This document shows positions 35,099 to 45,080 of a stretch of DNA of 64,000 bases, one piece after another. Source of the DNA: Anagrus nilaparvatae (Eukaryota > Arthropoda > Insecta > Hymenoptera > Mymaridae); the NCBI GenBank assembly GCA_022575985.1, contig JAKSXM010000231.1, forward strand, positions 20,932,501 to 20,996,500. Direction: 5' to 3'. Under the pieces are notes generated by a model. That model saw only the letters and a list, made by a program, of their open reading frames with translations. It searched no databases and was not told the DNA's origin. How positions within the stretch are numbered: position 1 is the first letter of the stretch; each line of letters starts with the position of its first letter. Position numbers and translations under genes: made by a program.

Positions 35099-35111
35099 TG
35101 GCGCCTCAACG
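35099..35111 (+). promoter_or_regulatory. Primer-binding site
   Basis: TGGCGCCTCAACG begins two bases after the 5' LTR. TGGCGCC is the complement of the 3' end of lysine-type tRNAs used by many retroelements. The match to a specific tRNA beyond the first bases is not established here. Confidence 0.75.
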
Positions 35112-36793
35112 TTTTGAGCAAAATATGGTAAATTTAAAAAAAAAAAAAAAAACAAATTAATTAATAAAATTTTTTTTTTTAAATAAATAAAAATTTTTTT
35201 TTTTTGCAAATAACGGCCATATTTAAATTTTTTTTTAGCAGACATTCCCACATTTTTACTAGCGCATGCGCCAGGGAAGAAGAAGAAATTCACACGTGAG
35301 CGCATCTTTTTTTTTTCTGCTTCAGACTCTACTACAGAGGTCTTTATATAAAATAAAAAGAAGGAGTGCACACGTGCACCTTTTTTTTTTCTGACTCTCT
35401 TACAAAATTTTTTTTATATAAAATTTTTTTTTTAATTTAATTTTTGTAAATTTTTTATAATAATTTAAAAAAAAATTATTAAATAAATTCAAAAATTTCT
35501 TTTTTTTATTACGGCACCCAGACCCGATTTAATAAAAAAAAAAAAAGTACATGAACATAGCACACACAAATTTTCTTTTAATGAATTATAGTTAATTAAA
35601 CTAATTAAATAATAGAAAAATTATTAATTTGTATATATTATTCGTATATATTTGTATAACGATAAATATACAACGCCAAATACACAAGCGAAATTCGAGA
35701 GTGAATGCTGTATGCCGTGTGAGAGTATTATTTACAGGAATATAAAATTTTTTTTTAAAGTTAAAGAAAATAAATTATACATTTTTTTTTAGTAAAAATA
35801 ATAATTAATTTAAAGATAGATTAACTAATAAATGTAAAATACTAAGAGATCATATTATTTTTTTTTATTTTTATTAACGCTATACAATTTTTACTTCTTT
35901 CTCAAATTTTACTTGTATTTAAAAATAGTTGTTTATGCTACAAGGGCATAAAAGTTTGAGTTGTGCGAAGCGCATAAAAAAATTTATTTTCTTTAAATTA
36001 TTACCATATTTTATCACATTTTTATTTATAATATATAAATTTTTATATATCAATTATTTTATTATTATTCATTATTATTATTATTGTATATATTTCTCTA
36101 ATTAAATTCCAAAAACCCAATTCCTGTCACATAATTCTTACCCAAACGCCTCAAAGCTTTCATCCAAAAGCTTTGCGCCTACATTTGACATACTATTCAC
36201 GCTTAATACGGTAAATTCCTTTTGCCAAGGAATTTCCACGCCATAATAATCATTCATATACCGATTAAAGTAAAATCAACCCTTTATAATCAAGAGTATA
36301 TCAAAAGAACTTTATCCAAGACTATTCAAGAATAAGTCAAGATTTTTTTTATCAAGACACATAAAATTCTCAAGGCAAAATTTTTTTTTATTCTTATAGC
36401 TACCAAGACTTATAAAATTTTTTTTTATTCAAGATTACTCAAGACTCATAAAATCTTCAAGATCACTCAAGACTTTGCAATTCTCAAGAAAATATTTTTT
36501 TTTTAGGAACATAAGTCCCTTGCGCCGCGTTTTCAATAAGAAAAAGACAGTAATTTATGCAGAAGATTATCCCTACGCGAAGTCAGCGGGAAAAATATAA
36601 AAAAAAAATATTTTGACCTGCTTCGTATTATTTTTTTTTATTATTAAAATTTCTTATTTAATTTTAAATTCAATCCATTTATTTTACTGTCACTTTTTCT
36701 CTAAGGGAAGGGCGAGCATTTTAGGAACCCTAAAATAAAATAAATTTTTTTTTGCTTTCTTTGGATTTTTATTTTTTTTTTTGAGTAGTCAAA
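35112..36793 (+). other. Untranslated leader of the gypsy element
   Basis: 1.7 kb of A/T-rich DNA with many T- and A-runs and no long frame. It would contain the packaging signal and the donor splice site for any subgenomic RNA. I cannot pick one donor with confidence. Confidence 0.6.
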
Positions 36794-39562
36794 ATGAATA
36801 AAAAACGCAATAATCAAGTACAGCCGGTCCGTATGTCAAGAAGAAGGCAAACTTATGAACAAAGGCCTGAAGTACAAACATTATTGAATACCATAGATAA
36901 AATGGAATTCATAGACGTAATTAAAAAGTTAGATGAATATGGGCTGTCATATAGCGGTAGTATGGACACAATAAAAGACAGGCTTTTCCGATATCAAATT
37001 AAAATAATGGACGAAAGAGCCCCGTACAACTGGAGCCATAGTGAAGACAAAAGGCCAAACGATTTCTTGCCACCGACTCTGCAACACGCCTTAGATATGC
37101 CATCAATGGATGAGCAAGTCAGGAGTTCGACGTTGAACAGCGAAGTCAATAGACATGTTTCTGAATTAAATAACGTCAGACTTAAGAATCCAGCTTATAG
37201 CGCACCAGTTATCACAACGGCCCAAAATTCACAAACACGACCAACTTATGTACAAGTTTTAGCTCAAAATTCGAATGTTAGCCAAGTAGCTCTTACGTCT
37301 TCAGCGGCGGCCGCGGACGTTAATGTAAGCAACCCACTTACGACAACGACAGCCAGCTGCGATCCCGTGATGAGCACTGGTTACATAAGGCAAAAGAATA
37401 ATAATAACAATAGCCAGGAAATTCCAGCTAATCACAATAATAATTTGACTGAGTCACGACCGAGCGATAAAACGCAAAATCGCACGTCGCTGCCAATTAC
37501 TAGGTTCGAGAAATCTAGCACGCGTAATAATTATGAACAGCGACGCGGCCAGCCAAGAAATAATACGCAACAATGGTTGAGAACTCCTCTAGGTGCTCAA
37601 GGGAGCCCACAATGGGATAATTACCCGTTCGGTTTTCATCCGCACAGCAATGTTTTAGCTCGGGTCCCAACAGCTAAAAGCTCAAGTGGATCTGAAAATG
37701 AACAAAATCAAGCCAAAAACGCACAGAATAAGCAGCGCGTTCAAAACGCAAAGAACGACCTTGACGACGCTGACTTAGCTGATTCAGAAGAAAACGCGTA
37801 CAGCAGCTCAGAAATTGCTTTACCAAAATCCCAAACAGCTGCTCAAAAAGAATTAGCCCTTTTGAAAAAGCAAAGAGCAGCTTTACGAAAGGAGGTAGCG
37901 CTGGCAAAAGAGGTGATGGAAGAACTCCGTAAAGAGAGAGCCATAAGCCAACGGGGCAGCTCAGCGGGCTCGTTGAGATCACATGCGTCAATTGCCAGCA
38001 AAAGCTCCCGAGAAAGGGAACATACAAAAGCAGAAAACGAAAAACTGCAAAAAGAACAAGAATTCATAGAACAACAAAGATTAGAAATTGAAAAATATAA
38101 CAATCTCAAGCAGAAAGAAAATAAAAAGAAAAATAGCAAGAGTGTAGACGGCAGCCTTAAGTCAAAAACCAATAAAACGAAAAAGGCTGAGAAAAATATA
38201 TTTATGAATTCGGGAGTAGAAAATTCCGAAGAATCAGAAATGGAAGTAATGTCCAGTACTAAGAAGTCCTTCAATTTAAGCCTGTCTAAGCGTACAGAAG
38301 CCGGGAAGGTACTTAAAATGTGGAACCTCAAGTTTAACGGCGATAACAAAAAAGCCGAAGAATTTTTATTTAAACTTAAGGATTGCTACGAGACTTCAGG
38401 ACTTTCTTTCATACAAATGAAATACGGCCTAACGTTGATGTTTGAAGAGCACGCCATATTATGGTACAGAACGGATAGAGACAGCCTCGATACCTGGGAA
38501 GATTTCGAGACGGCCTTCCGTAATCGTTTCGTTCCGTATATGGAGGACGAGGATTATCTCGAAGAGCTTCGAACACGAACTCAAGGCAAGGGCGAAAATA
38601 TAGCCACATTTTTATGTGCTTTTAGGGCAATAGCCGATAAATTGTCACAACGCCCTAGTGAGAAAAAGTTGGTGGAAATGGCTCTCAGGGTACTTCATCC
38701 AGAATACCAGCGAAGCCTAGAAGCTTATAGGCTAACCAACACAATCACAAGCTTCAATAAATTATTGGACTTAGGCCAAAAGCACGAAAAATTGGCTGAG
38801 GTAAGAAATAAATATTCAGCCCCGAAAGACAAAAAGAACTCAAAGGTACCAGATTTAGCTTATGACGACAAAACCGTGAAAGCTAAAATAGCAGCTGTTA
38901 CAGAAACAGTAAACGCTTCAGTAAATACGTCTCAAACCGAAGAAGTACCACAAAATACACCAGCCAAAGGGAAACGCAAGCCCAGAGGGCGTGGTAAACA
39001 GGTACTGACGGAAGAAGTGGCAGCATTAACGACGCCTGGGGACAATAGTCAACAGACCCAGCAGAGGCAGCAACAAGGACCTCAGCAGCAGCGTCAGACA
39101 CAGCAACAGCGAGTAGGTCAACAACAGCAGCCTAGGTCACAGCCTCAACGGCAAACTCAGCCTATAATGCAGCCTATGGCTCCTCCGCCATACCCATGGT
39201 TTCCTCATACGTTTGCGGACCCAAATTATTATGCGCAAATGATGACCCAATGGAATCAAGGTTCGATTCCAAGCATGCAATTTTCAAGATCGCAAAATAA
39301 TAATCAAAATAATTCACAAAACTCACAAAATAATACGCGACGACCCAAAATTAATAAGCCGCGATTCCTCGCCCATTGCGTTCTGTGCCAAGACACAAAT
39401 CACAGAACTTTGCAGTGTCCACAGCTTAATAAACGTGAAATTTGCTTGCTATGTGGCAAACTTGGCGTCAGGTACACCAACTGTACCTGCCCAGTAGCTA
39501 CACAATATAGAGCGGGAAACGCCCAGCTGGAGACGGGACAGGCTCCAACGACCTCCAGCTAA
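36794..39562 (+). CDS. gag: Gag polyprotein
   Basis: 922 aa, long for a gypsy Gag. The N-terminus (about 35-65) has a SAP-like pattern (LDEYGLSYSGSMDTIKDRLF), which could bind nucleic acid. A long polar Asn/Gln/Ser-rich region and a Lys/Glu-rich coiled coil (about 355-455) follow. The capsid (retrotransposon gag domain) spans about 507-650 (MWNLKFNGDNKKAEEFLFKL, TWEDFETAFRNRF). A Gln-rich linker (about 750-800) leads to two zinc knuckles. The first is canonical CX2CX4HX4C at C862-C875. The second, C884-C897, has Val in place of His. Gag assembles the particle and packages RNA. The last 17 codons overlap the pol frame and include the frameshift site. The start is the first ATG of the frame after a long leader. 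Confidence 0.92.
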   Translation: MNKKRNNQVQPVRMSRRRQTYEQRPEVQTLLNTIDKMEFIDVIKKLDEYGLSYSGSMDTIKDRLFRYQIKIMDERAPYNWSHSEDKRPNDFLPPTLQHALDMPSMDEQVRSSTLNSEVNRHVSELNNVRLKNPAYSAPVITTAQNSQTRPTYVQVLAQNSNVSQVALTSSAAAADVNVSNPLTTTTASCDPVMSTGYIRQKNNNNNSQEIPANHNNNLTESRPSDKTQNRTSLPITRFEKSSTRNNYEQRRGQPRNNTQQWLRTPLGAQGSPQWDNYPFGFHPHSNVLARVPTAKSSSGSENEQNQAKNAQNKQRVQNAKNDLDDADLADSEENAYSSSEIALPKSQTAAQKELALLKKQRAALRKEVALAKEVMEELRKERAISQRGSSAGSLRSHASIASKSSREREHTKAENEKLQKEQEFIEQQRLEIEKYNNLKQKENKKKNSKSVDGSLKSKTNKTKKAEKNIFMNSGVENSEESEMEVMSSTKKSFNLSLSKRTEAGKVLKMWNLKFNGDNKKAEEFLFKLKDCYETSGLSFIQMKYGLTLMFEEHAILWYRTDRDSLDTWEDFETAFRNRFVPYMEDEDYLEELRTRTQGKGENIATFLCAFRAIADKLSQRPSEKKLVEMALRVLHPEYQRSLEAYRLTNTITSFNKLLDLGQKHEKLAEVRNKYSAPKDKKNSKVPDLAYDDKTVKAKIAAVTETVNASVNTSQTEEVPQNTPAKGKRKPRGRGKQVLTEEVAALTTPGDNSQQTQQRQQQGPQQQRQTQQQRVGQQQQPRSQPQRQTQPIMQPMAPPPYPWFPHTFADPNYYAQMMTQWNQGSIPSMQFSRSQNNNQNNSQNSQNNTRRPKINKPRFLAHCVLCQDTNHRTLQCPQLNKREICLLCGKLGVRYTNCTCPVATQYRAGNAQLETGQAPTTSS

Positions 39563-42500
39563 ATAGTGGAGTCGCAAGCGTAACTACGCAAACAATAATT
39601 AATGACAAGAGCGAAGCGTTAGCAGAAACCATCAATGAAAAAAAGGTCAGCCTTGCCCAAGGACGCGAACCTGCCGAGGCGTCTGCTACAAGCGACTCAA
39701 AAAGCAACAAAAATAATAAAAATGAAAACTCAAATGGAAATCAAAAAAATTCACAAGAAATTTCTCAATTAGCCGAAAATGTTCAAGAAGAACCGGAAAA
39801 TTGCGACGCTTCTCACGTCGATAACCGACTTTTCTTCGATATAAATATAGCCGGCATGAATATGAAAGCTCTTTGTGATTCAGGTTCTATGGCTTCCTAC
39901 TTAGGTCCTAAATACGCAGAGAAATTCAAAGACAGGTTAAAGCCAATTGGGTCAGCATTAATTGACGCCACGGGAAATATCTCCCCAGTTAACCAAGTCT
40001 TGAAAGTTTGGTTCGACGTAGATGGACAGTCGGAACCTATAAACCTGAAAGTTTCTGAAAACATACAATACGACATGGTATTGGGCGTAGATTTTGAAAA
40101 AGCCTTTGGCCTAGAAATTTGTGCAAGCGCAGGTGAATGGAGGCGAAGGCACGGCAGCGAACAATGGCATAAATTTAACGCGCATAAAAGTAAAAATGAT
40201 CCGCAGCTCTACGGAGAGTGCGCCGGAATCGAAGAAATTTCAGCCTCGCAAAAGGACATTATTATGCAAGTAGTAAAAGAATGCCTGCCCCCACAGCCAC
40301 AGCCCCATGGAAGAACACATCTAATTAAGCACAGAATAAGGGTCAGACCAGATGCCACACCAGTAAGACATAAATTAAGAAGAATGTCGCCAAAAGTCTT
40401 GAATCTCGCCATAGAAGAAGCTAAAAAGTGGCTTAAGTTAGGGATAATTGAGTATTCAAAAAGCTCGTGGTGTAGCGCTCCAGTTATGGTGCCACGCAAC
40501 GACACCTATCGTTTATGCGTGGACTATCGTGACGTCAACAAAGTCACTGAAAAAGACGCCTACCCCCTCCCTAATCTCGACTCGGCCTTAGATAAGCTCA
40601 GAAGAGCGAAATATTTATCAAAAATTGACCTTAGTAAAGCTTTTTTACAAGTCCCGTTAGAAGACGATTCTAAGCCGTACACGGCGTTCGCACTGCCAGG
40701 ACTTGGCCTAATGCAATTCACAAGAATACCTTTTGGAGTCACAGATGGGCCAAAAACCTTTCAAAGGTTGATGGATAAGATAATAACGCCAGATCTCGAG
40801 CCCTTCGTCTTAACGTATCAAGACGATATAATAATAGCCACTGAAGATTTTCAAGAACATCTGAAATATTTAAGAATAGTCTTCAAAAAGCTAATCGACG
40901 CAGGCTTATCAATAAATCCGGATAAATGTGATTTCGGATGCTCAGAAGTCGTATATTTAGGATTTATTCTAGACGCCGAGGGTTTGCGCCCTGATAAAGA
41001 GAAAATCAGGCCAGTCTTAGAATATCCTGCGCCGACTAATATAAAAGAACTACGCCGATTCTTAGGCATGGTAGGATGGTACTCACGTTTTATTAATAAT
41101 GTAGCCGAATTAAAAATTCCGCTGGTTAAACTTCTGCACAAAGACATAAAGTGGTCTTGGGGAGCAGAGCAGACAGAGGCATTTGAAAAACTCAAATTAG
41201 CTTTAGTCAGTACGCCTGTCTTAGCCAGACCAGACTTTAGTCTCCCGTTTACGGCCCAGACGGACGCCAGCAATATGGCGATCGGGGCAGTTCTTACTCA
41301 AATGCACGAGGACGGAGAGCATCCAGTAGTTTATATCAGCCGAGTTTTGACAGCCCAAGAGCAAAATTACAGCGCCACAGAACGCGAATGTTTAGCTCTT
41401 TTATGGGCAATAAAACGACTGAGACCGTACCTAGAAGGTTACAAGTTTACTGCCATCACGGACCACTCCAGCCTTAAATGGCTAAGTAATTTAAAAGAGC
41501 CAACCGGCAGGCTAGCCCGCTGGGCTCTAGAACTGCAGCAGTGGGACTTCGATGTTGTGTATAGAAAAGGCAGTTTAAACCATGTTCCAGACGCCCTGTC
41601 TAGAATTTCTTATAAAGACCTCGCAGAAACGGACGAAGACGAAGAAATGGATTATCTATCGGCCTTAGAAGAATTATCAGATCCATGGTACACAAGAAGA
41701 ATGCATTATGTCACTCAAACCCCATGGAAACTGCCAAACTACAAAATAGAAGAAAATAGACTATATATACACAAAAAGGACCAGTTATTAGATCCTATAA
41801 GTGGCAACAAGCATAATTGGCGTTTAGTACTGCCCCAAGGGCAAAGATTACAAGCATTGCAAGAAATGCATAATACGCCGTGGTCAGGACATTTCGGAGT
41901 AGCAAAAACGTACCAGCGCTTAGCTACCGATTATTATTGGCCAGGAATGTATCATGACGCGGAAAAATACGTCACTACATGCTTAGATTGCCAAAGACAT
42001 AAAGCAGTCCAAACAGCCCCACAAGGCTTAATGGGAAAACGCATAGTCGAACAACCGTGGACTGTAGTTGCAGGCGATTGTATGGAATTCCCGCGAAGTA
42101 AAAACGGTTTTAAGTACCTAATCGTTTTTCAAGATTTATTTACGCGAATGATCGAGCTAAAGCCTTTGAGAAAAGCCAACGGAAAAACCGTCGCTAACGC
42201 TTTCGAGGAGCTCGTACTCTTCCGCTGGGAAACTCCAAATTATTTTTTGACGGACAATGGCTCGGAATTCGACAATGAACACATTCGCAAGGTTATGAGC
42301 GAATATGGAGTGAGGGTAATCACTACCCCCCCTTACCACCCAAAAGCGAACGCTACGGAACGCTCAAATCGTAACCTCAAACAAATGATCAGAATGTTCA
42401 TTGGAGAAGACCACAGGGACTGGGATAAGCATCTGCACGAATTCCGGCACGCGGCAAACACAGGCATACAACAAACGCTAAAAACATCGCCAGCATACTT

Positions 42501-43170
42501 GAATTATGGTCGTCAGCCAAAAATGGTAAAGAGCCTCAGACGACAACTCGAACAGCCCACAGAAGGCGAAATTACACCTGTGCAAGAAATAGACCCAGAC
42601 GTTTGGAAAGACAGACTCAAAAGACTCGACGTACTACGTGACTTAGTAGCAAAGCACATAGACGACGAACGAGACAAACAGAAGCAGCGCTATGATAAGG
42701 GTCGACTTGACGTCTCCTTTAAGGAGGGGGATAGGGTCCTCAGAAGGACTCAGCCTCAATCGTCAGCCGAAAAACACTTCTCCGCAAAGCTCGCGCCCAA
42801 GCGAGAAGAACCCGATGTTATAGCCAAAGTCCTATCGCCAACAGTGTATTTACTAAAAAATTCTCCGGGAAGAATACCCAAAGTACACGCGGAAGACTTA
42901 ATAAGACTGAAAACACTTCCTTCTAATGATCCCACTTTTCAACCCAATAACACAAAAAACTCACAAACAAATATTTTTTCCAGCAAAAACGACAATGAGG
43001 GGAAGCTTCAGAGGCCGCCGGCAAATCAGCTTTCAACTATTAAAAAAAGAGGGCGACCGAGAAGAAAGCCAAGAAGCCCAAGCAGAAGAGACGGCAGTAA
43101 TGCCATTGACACCAGTAATGCCAACAACGACGATAGAAGAGGCCCCTACAACCTCCGCCGTCGAAAGTAG
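39511..43170 (+). CDS. pol: Pol polyprotein: protease, RT, RNase H, integrase
   Basis: The frame is open from 39511 (after frameshift) to 43170. An internal ATG at 39856 would give 1104 aa and is used here for numbering, but production as Gag-Pol is more likely. Protease: CDSGS, Asp8. RT: LCVDYRDVNK, KIDLSKAFLQV and YQDDI (residues 321-324), Gln being a less common second residue. RNase H: QTDASNMAIGAVL and TDHSSLKWL. Integrase: HHCC finger from about residue 665 (CLDCQRHK) and catalytic Asp741, Asp800, Glu835, i.e. 34 residues between the last two. No chromodomain is seen. The C-terminal tail is basic and low complexity and overlaps the next frame. All catalytic residues are present. Confidence 0.93.
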   Translation, partial: SGKRPAGDGTGSNDLQLNSGVASVTTQTIINDKSEALAETINEKKVSLAQGREPAEASATSDSKSNKNNKNENSNGNQKNSQEISQLAENVQEEPENCDASHVDNRLFFDINIAGMNMKALCDSGSMASYLGPKYAEKFKDRLKPIGSALIDATGNISPVNQVLKVWFDVDGQSEPINLKVSENIQYDMVLGVDFEKAFGLEICASAGEWRRRHGSEQWHKFNAHKSKNDPQLYGECAGIEEISASQKDIIMQVVKECLPPQPQPHGRTHLIKHRIRVRPDATPVRHKLRRMSPKVLNLAIEEAKKWLKLGIIEYSKSSWCSAPVMVPRNDTYRLCVDYRDVNKVTEKDAYPLPNLDSALDKLRRAKYLSKIDLSKAFLQVPLEDDSKPYTAFALPGLGLMQFTRIPFGVTDGPKTFQRLMDKIITPDLEPFVLTYQDDIIIATEDFQEHLKYLRIVFKKLIDAGLSINPDKCDFGCSEVVYLGFILDAEGLRPDKEKIRPVLEYPAPTNIKELRRFLGMVGWYSRFINNVAELKIPLVKLLHKDIKWSWGAEQTEAFEKLKLALVSTPVLARPDFSLPFTAQTDASNMAIGAVLTQMHEDGEHPVVYISRVLTAQEQNYSATERECLALLWAIKRLRPYLEGYKFTAITDHSSLKWLSNLKEPTGRLARWALELQQWDFDVVYRKGSLNHVPDALSRISYKDLAETDEDEEMDYLSALEELSDPWYTRRMHYVTQTPWKLPNYKIEENRLYIHKKDQLLDPISGNKHNWRLVLPQGQRLQALQEMHNTPWSGHFGVAKTYQRLATDYYWPGMYHDAEKYVTTCLDCQRHKAVQTAPQGLMGKRIVEQPWTVVAGDCMEFPRSKNGFKYLIVFQDLFTRMIELKPLRKANGKTVANAFEELVLFRWETPNYFLTDNGSEFDNEHIRKVMSEYGVRVITTPPYHPKANATERSNRNLKQMIRMFIGEDHRDWDKHLHEFRHAANTGIQQTLKTSPAYLNYGRQPKMVKSLRRQLEQPTEGEITPVQEIDPDVWKDRLKRLDVLRDLVAKHIDDERDKQKQRYDKGRLDVSFKEGDRVLRRTQPQSSAEKHFSAKLAPKREEPDVIAKVLSPTVYLLKNSPGRIPKVHAEDLIRLKTLPSNDPTFQPNNTKNSQTNIFSSKNDNEGKLQRPPANQLSTIKKRGRPRRKPRSPSRRDGSNAIDTSNANNDDRRGPYNLRRRK
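39514..39560 (+). promoter_or_regulatory. -1 ribosomal frameshift signal joining gag and pol
   Basis: The slippery heptamer G GGA AAC (39514-39520) is in the correct phase of the gag frame. It lies directly after the last pol-frame stop (TAG at 39508-39510). Four bases later a perfect 8-bp stem can form between AGCTGGAG (39525-39532) and CTCCAGCT (39553-39560). Heptamer plus downstream stem is the standard -1 signal. Confidence 0.85.
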
Positions 43171-44023
43171 AATAATTAGTTACATAAACGGGGTGTACGC
43201 TCCAGCTCCAGCCGGTGGACCACCGCCATCGACCGGGGCCATGAGAAAATCGGTAGCAGCCCGTGAGGCCCCATTACTACCTAGACAAGTAGAGCCCCTA
43301 CGTCGTCCAGCAGTCTCAATCGCCCCCTCGCCTGATCTTCCTCCGCTTATGGCCCAAGCAATTGAAGCGCCCGTAGCGACAACACCGCCCACGGACGCTA
43401 AACCCCTAGAGCCCTACGTCGAGTATAGGGTAGCCGAGTTGGCATCTAGACGATGGGACGGGTTCCCATTGCGGCCCTTCAATTACCGAACAACGGGAAT
43501 TAGGTATAGCGGCTTAGAGCCTGTAGAATTCGACCCCAGCGTCGACGCCTGGCCTAATGCATGCTTCAACTGTCGACGAGGAGACCACGCGCGAAGTAAG
43601 TGCAAAGTAAAGCCCCTATCAACCCCCATGTGCGCTAATTGCGGCCGACTGAACGTACACATTACGGAGTGTCCACGGTGTCGGAAAGCCCATTTCCGTT
43701 ACTTGCACCGACAAGCGTCAATTAAAGAGCGTAAGGACAGGCAAATGCAGGATGCTTGTGCGTTTCTAGATATCCCCCACCAGCCGATGTTAACCAATGG
43801 TGAGAGTAGAAACCACACGGTTTCTCTCTGGGAACGCTTCCCCGCAGCCTTTACCGCTCCGGTTCAAGAAGACGACCAGTGGTTTCCGCTCACCTTATGG
43901 CCTCGCGAGGAGCTCGAGCCTCTCCCAGAGGACATAATCAAAGCAATCGGAGAAGCCAATTCACCAGAAAAAGTTATAAAGTTCCTCCTAGCTTATTTTG
44001 ATCTCATCGATATGTTGTACTAA
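42995..44023 (+). CDS. Third ORF in env position with two zinc knuckles
   Basis: The frame is open from about 42926 in +1 relative to pol. I choose the ATG at 42995 because a strong 3' splice site (TATTTTTTCCAG, ending 42983, with a CTCAC branch-like word upstream) lies 11 bases before it. Spliced RNA would make it the first ATG, giving 342 aa. The N-terminal half is basic, then Pro/Ala/Thr-rich. A GDHARSK knuckle, CX2CX4HX4C at C213-C226 (numbered from 42926), is followed by a second at C236-C249 with Val in place of His. PRCRKAH follows. The C-terminal part has WPREELEPLPEDIIKAI and no membrane segment or signal peptide, so it is not an envelope. The knuckle pair matches the Gag pair in pattern and spacing, which suggests a duplicated nucleocapsid module. 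Its function is unknown. Confidence 0.8.
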   Translation: MRGSFRGRRQISFQLLKKEGDREESQEAQAEETAVMPLTPVMPTTTIEEAPTTSAVESRIISYINGVYAPAPAGGPPPSTGAMRKSVAAREAPLLPRQVEPLRRPAVSIAPSPDLPPLMAQAIEAPVATTPPTDAKPLEPYVEYRVAELASRRWDGFPLRPFNYRTTGIRYSGLEPVEFDPSVDAWPNACFNCRRGDHARSKCKVKPLSTPMCANCGRLNVHITECPRCRKAHFRYLHRQASIKERKDRQMQDACAFLDIPHQPMLTNGESRNHTVSLWERFPAAFTAPVQEDDQWFPLTLWPREELEPLPEDIIKAIGEANSPEKVIKFLLAYFDLIDMLY

Positions 44024-45069
44024 TACAAGTAATTACAGCCGAAAGGCAGCCGTGTGACTAGTACACGTATAAAATATTTTTTTTTTGTATCTCCTACATA
44101 AATTTTGATTAGTAATTTCAATCGCCCAAAAGGTTAGATTATATATATATATGTATGTATTATTTTATTTTGATTATCGCCCATAAGGCTTGATAAGGTT
44201 AATCGAACCCATTTCATTTTTTTTTTCTTTTCGTTGTAATCAATCGCCTATACGGCTCGAAAGCTATTACATTTTTCACATTATTCAAATATATTATTAT
44301 ATTCTGTATTACTACATTACTATTAATATTATTATACTCTATTTAGTTTAATTCATCATTAGCCCTGGTGGTTTTAAAAAAAAAAAAAAGTAATGATATA
44401 TTTTTATTTTTCAAATACTATTATTTTCTGCTTATATTTTATTATTACTACAAATATTATAAGTAACTTTTTTATTTTTTATTTTTGAATCAAAAGAGAG
44501 AAAACCATCTCACCTAGTTTATTGTAATCTAGTAATAATAAAAAAAAAAAAAATAATAAATACTCAAAGTATTGCCTAACAATTTAAATTCTGCCTTGAC
44601 CCAATTCCTAATTCCTAATCCATATACTTGGAAATTAATTGGAGCAGTATCATAAAGTAAGTGATAATTATTGGTAATGTTTGGTACGATTAAATACATA
44701 TATTAATTACTATTATTTACTTTTATCATTTTTTTTTCCCATTTTTTTTTTCGCGTGAAGCACATAAATTCTACTCAACTGTTATTCCCTAGTAAGCCGG
44801 AAGTAAGTGTAAATATACTTAATCAATTAATACTTTTATATTACTAGCCAGATCTCTTAGGATTTCATTTTTTTTTTCTTTATCTAGTCATTGTAAATAA
44901 ATTGTATACTTAGTAAATATTACTTGTAAATATGTAAATAATTTAGAGTAGGGCTTAAGAATGACCGGGTAAGTTTTTTTTATGTTTCACGAGTATGCCA
45001 GAATTAAATTGAACCCAACAACAGCTCCTTAGAAGTGGACTGACATTGCTCCCCAATGTCTCTTCTGAC
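44024..45069 (+). other. 3' untranslated region of the gypsy element
   Basis: AT-rich, no frame. The word ATCGCC followed by a few bases and GG recurs at 44121, 44176 and 44243, with a weaker form at 44038, possibly small RNA hairpins. Confidence 0.5.
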
Positions 45070-45077
45070 GGAGGGGC
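45070..45077 (+). promoter_or_regulatory. Polypurine tract
   Basis: GGAGGGGC immediately before the 3' LTR, the expected primer site for plus-strand synthesis. Confidence 0.7.
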
Positions 45078-45080
45078 TAT

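Noticed and set aside
37674..38349. Minus-strand frames of 117 and 168 codons
   Set aside because: Antisense to the Lys/Glu-rich coiled-coil part of gag.
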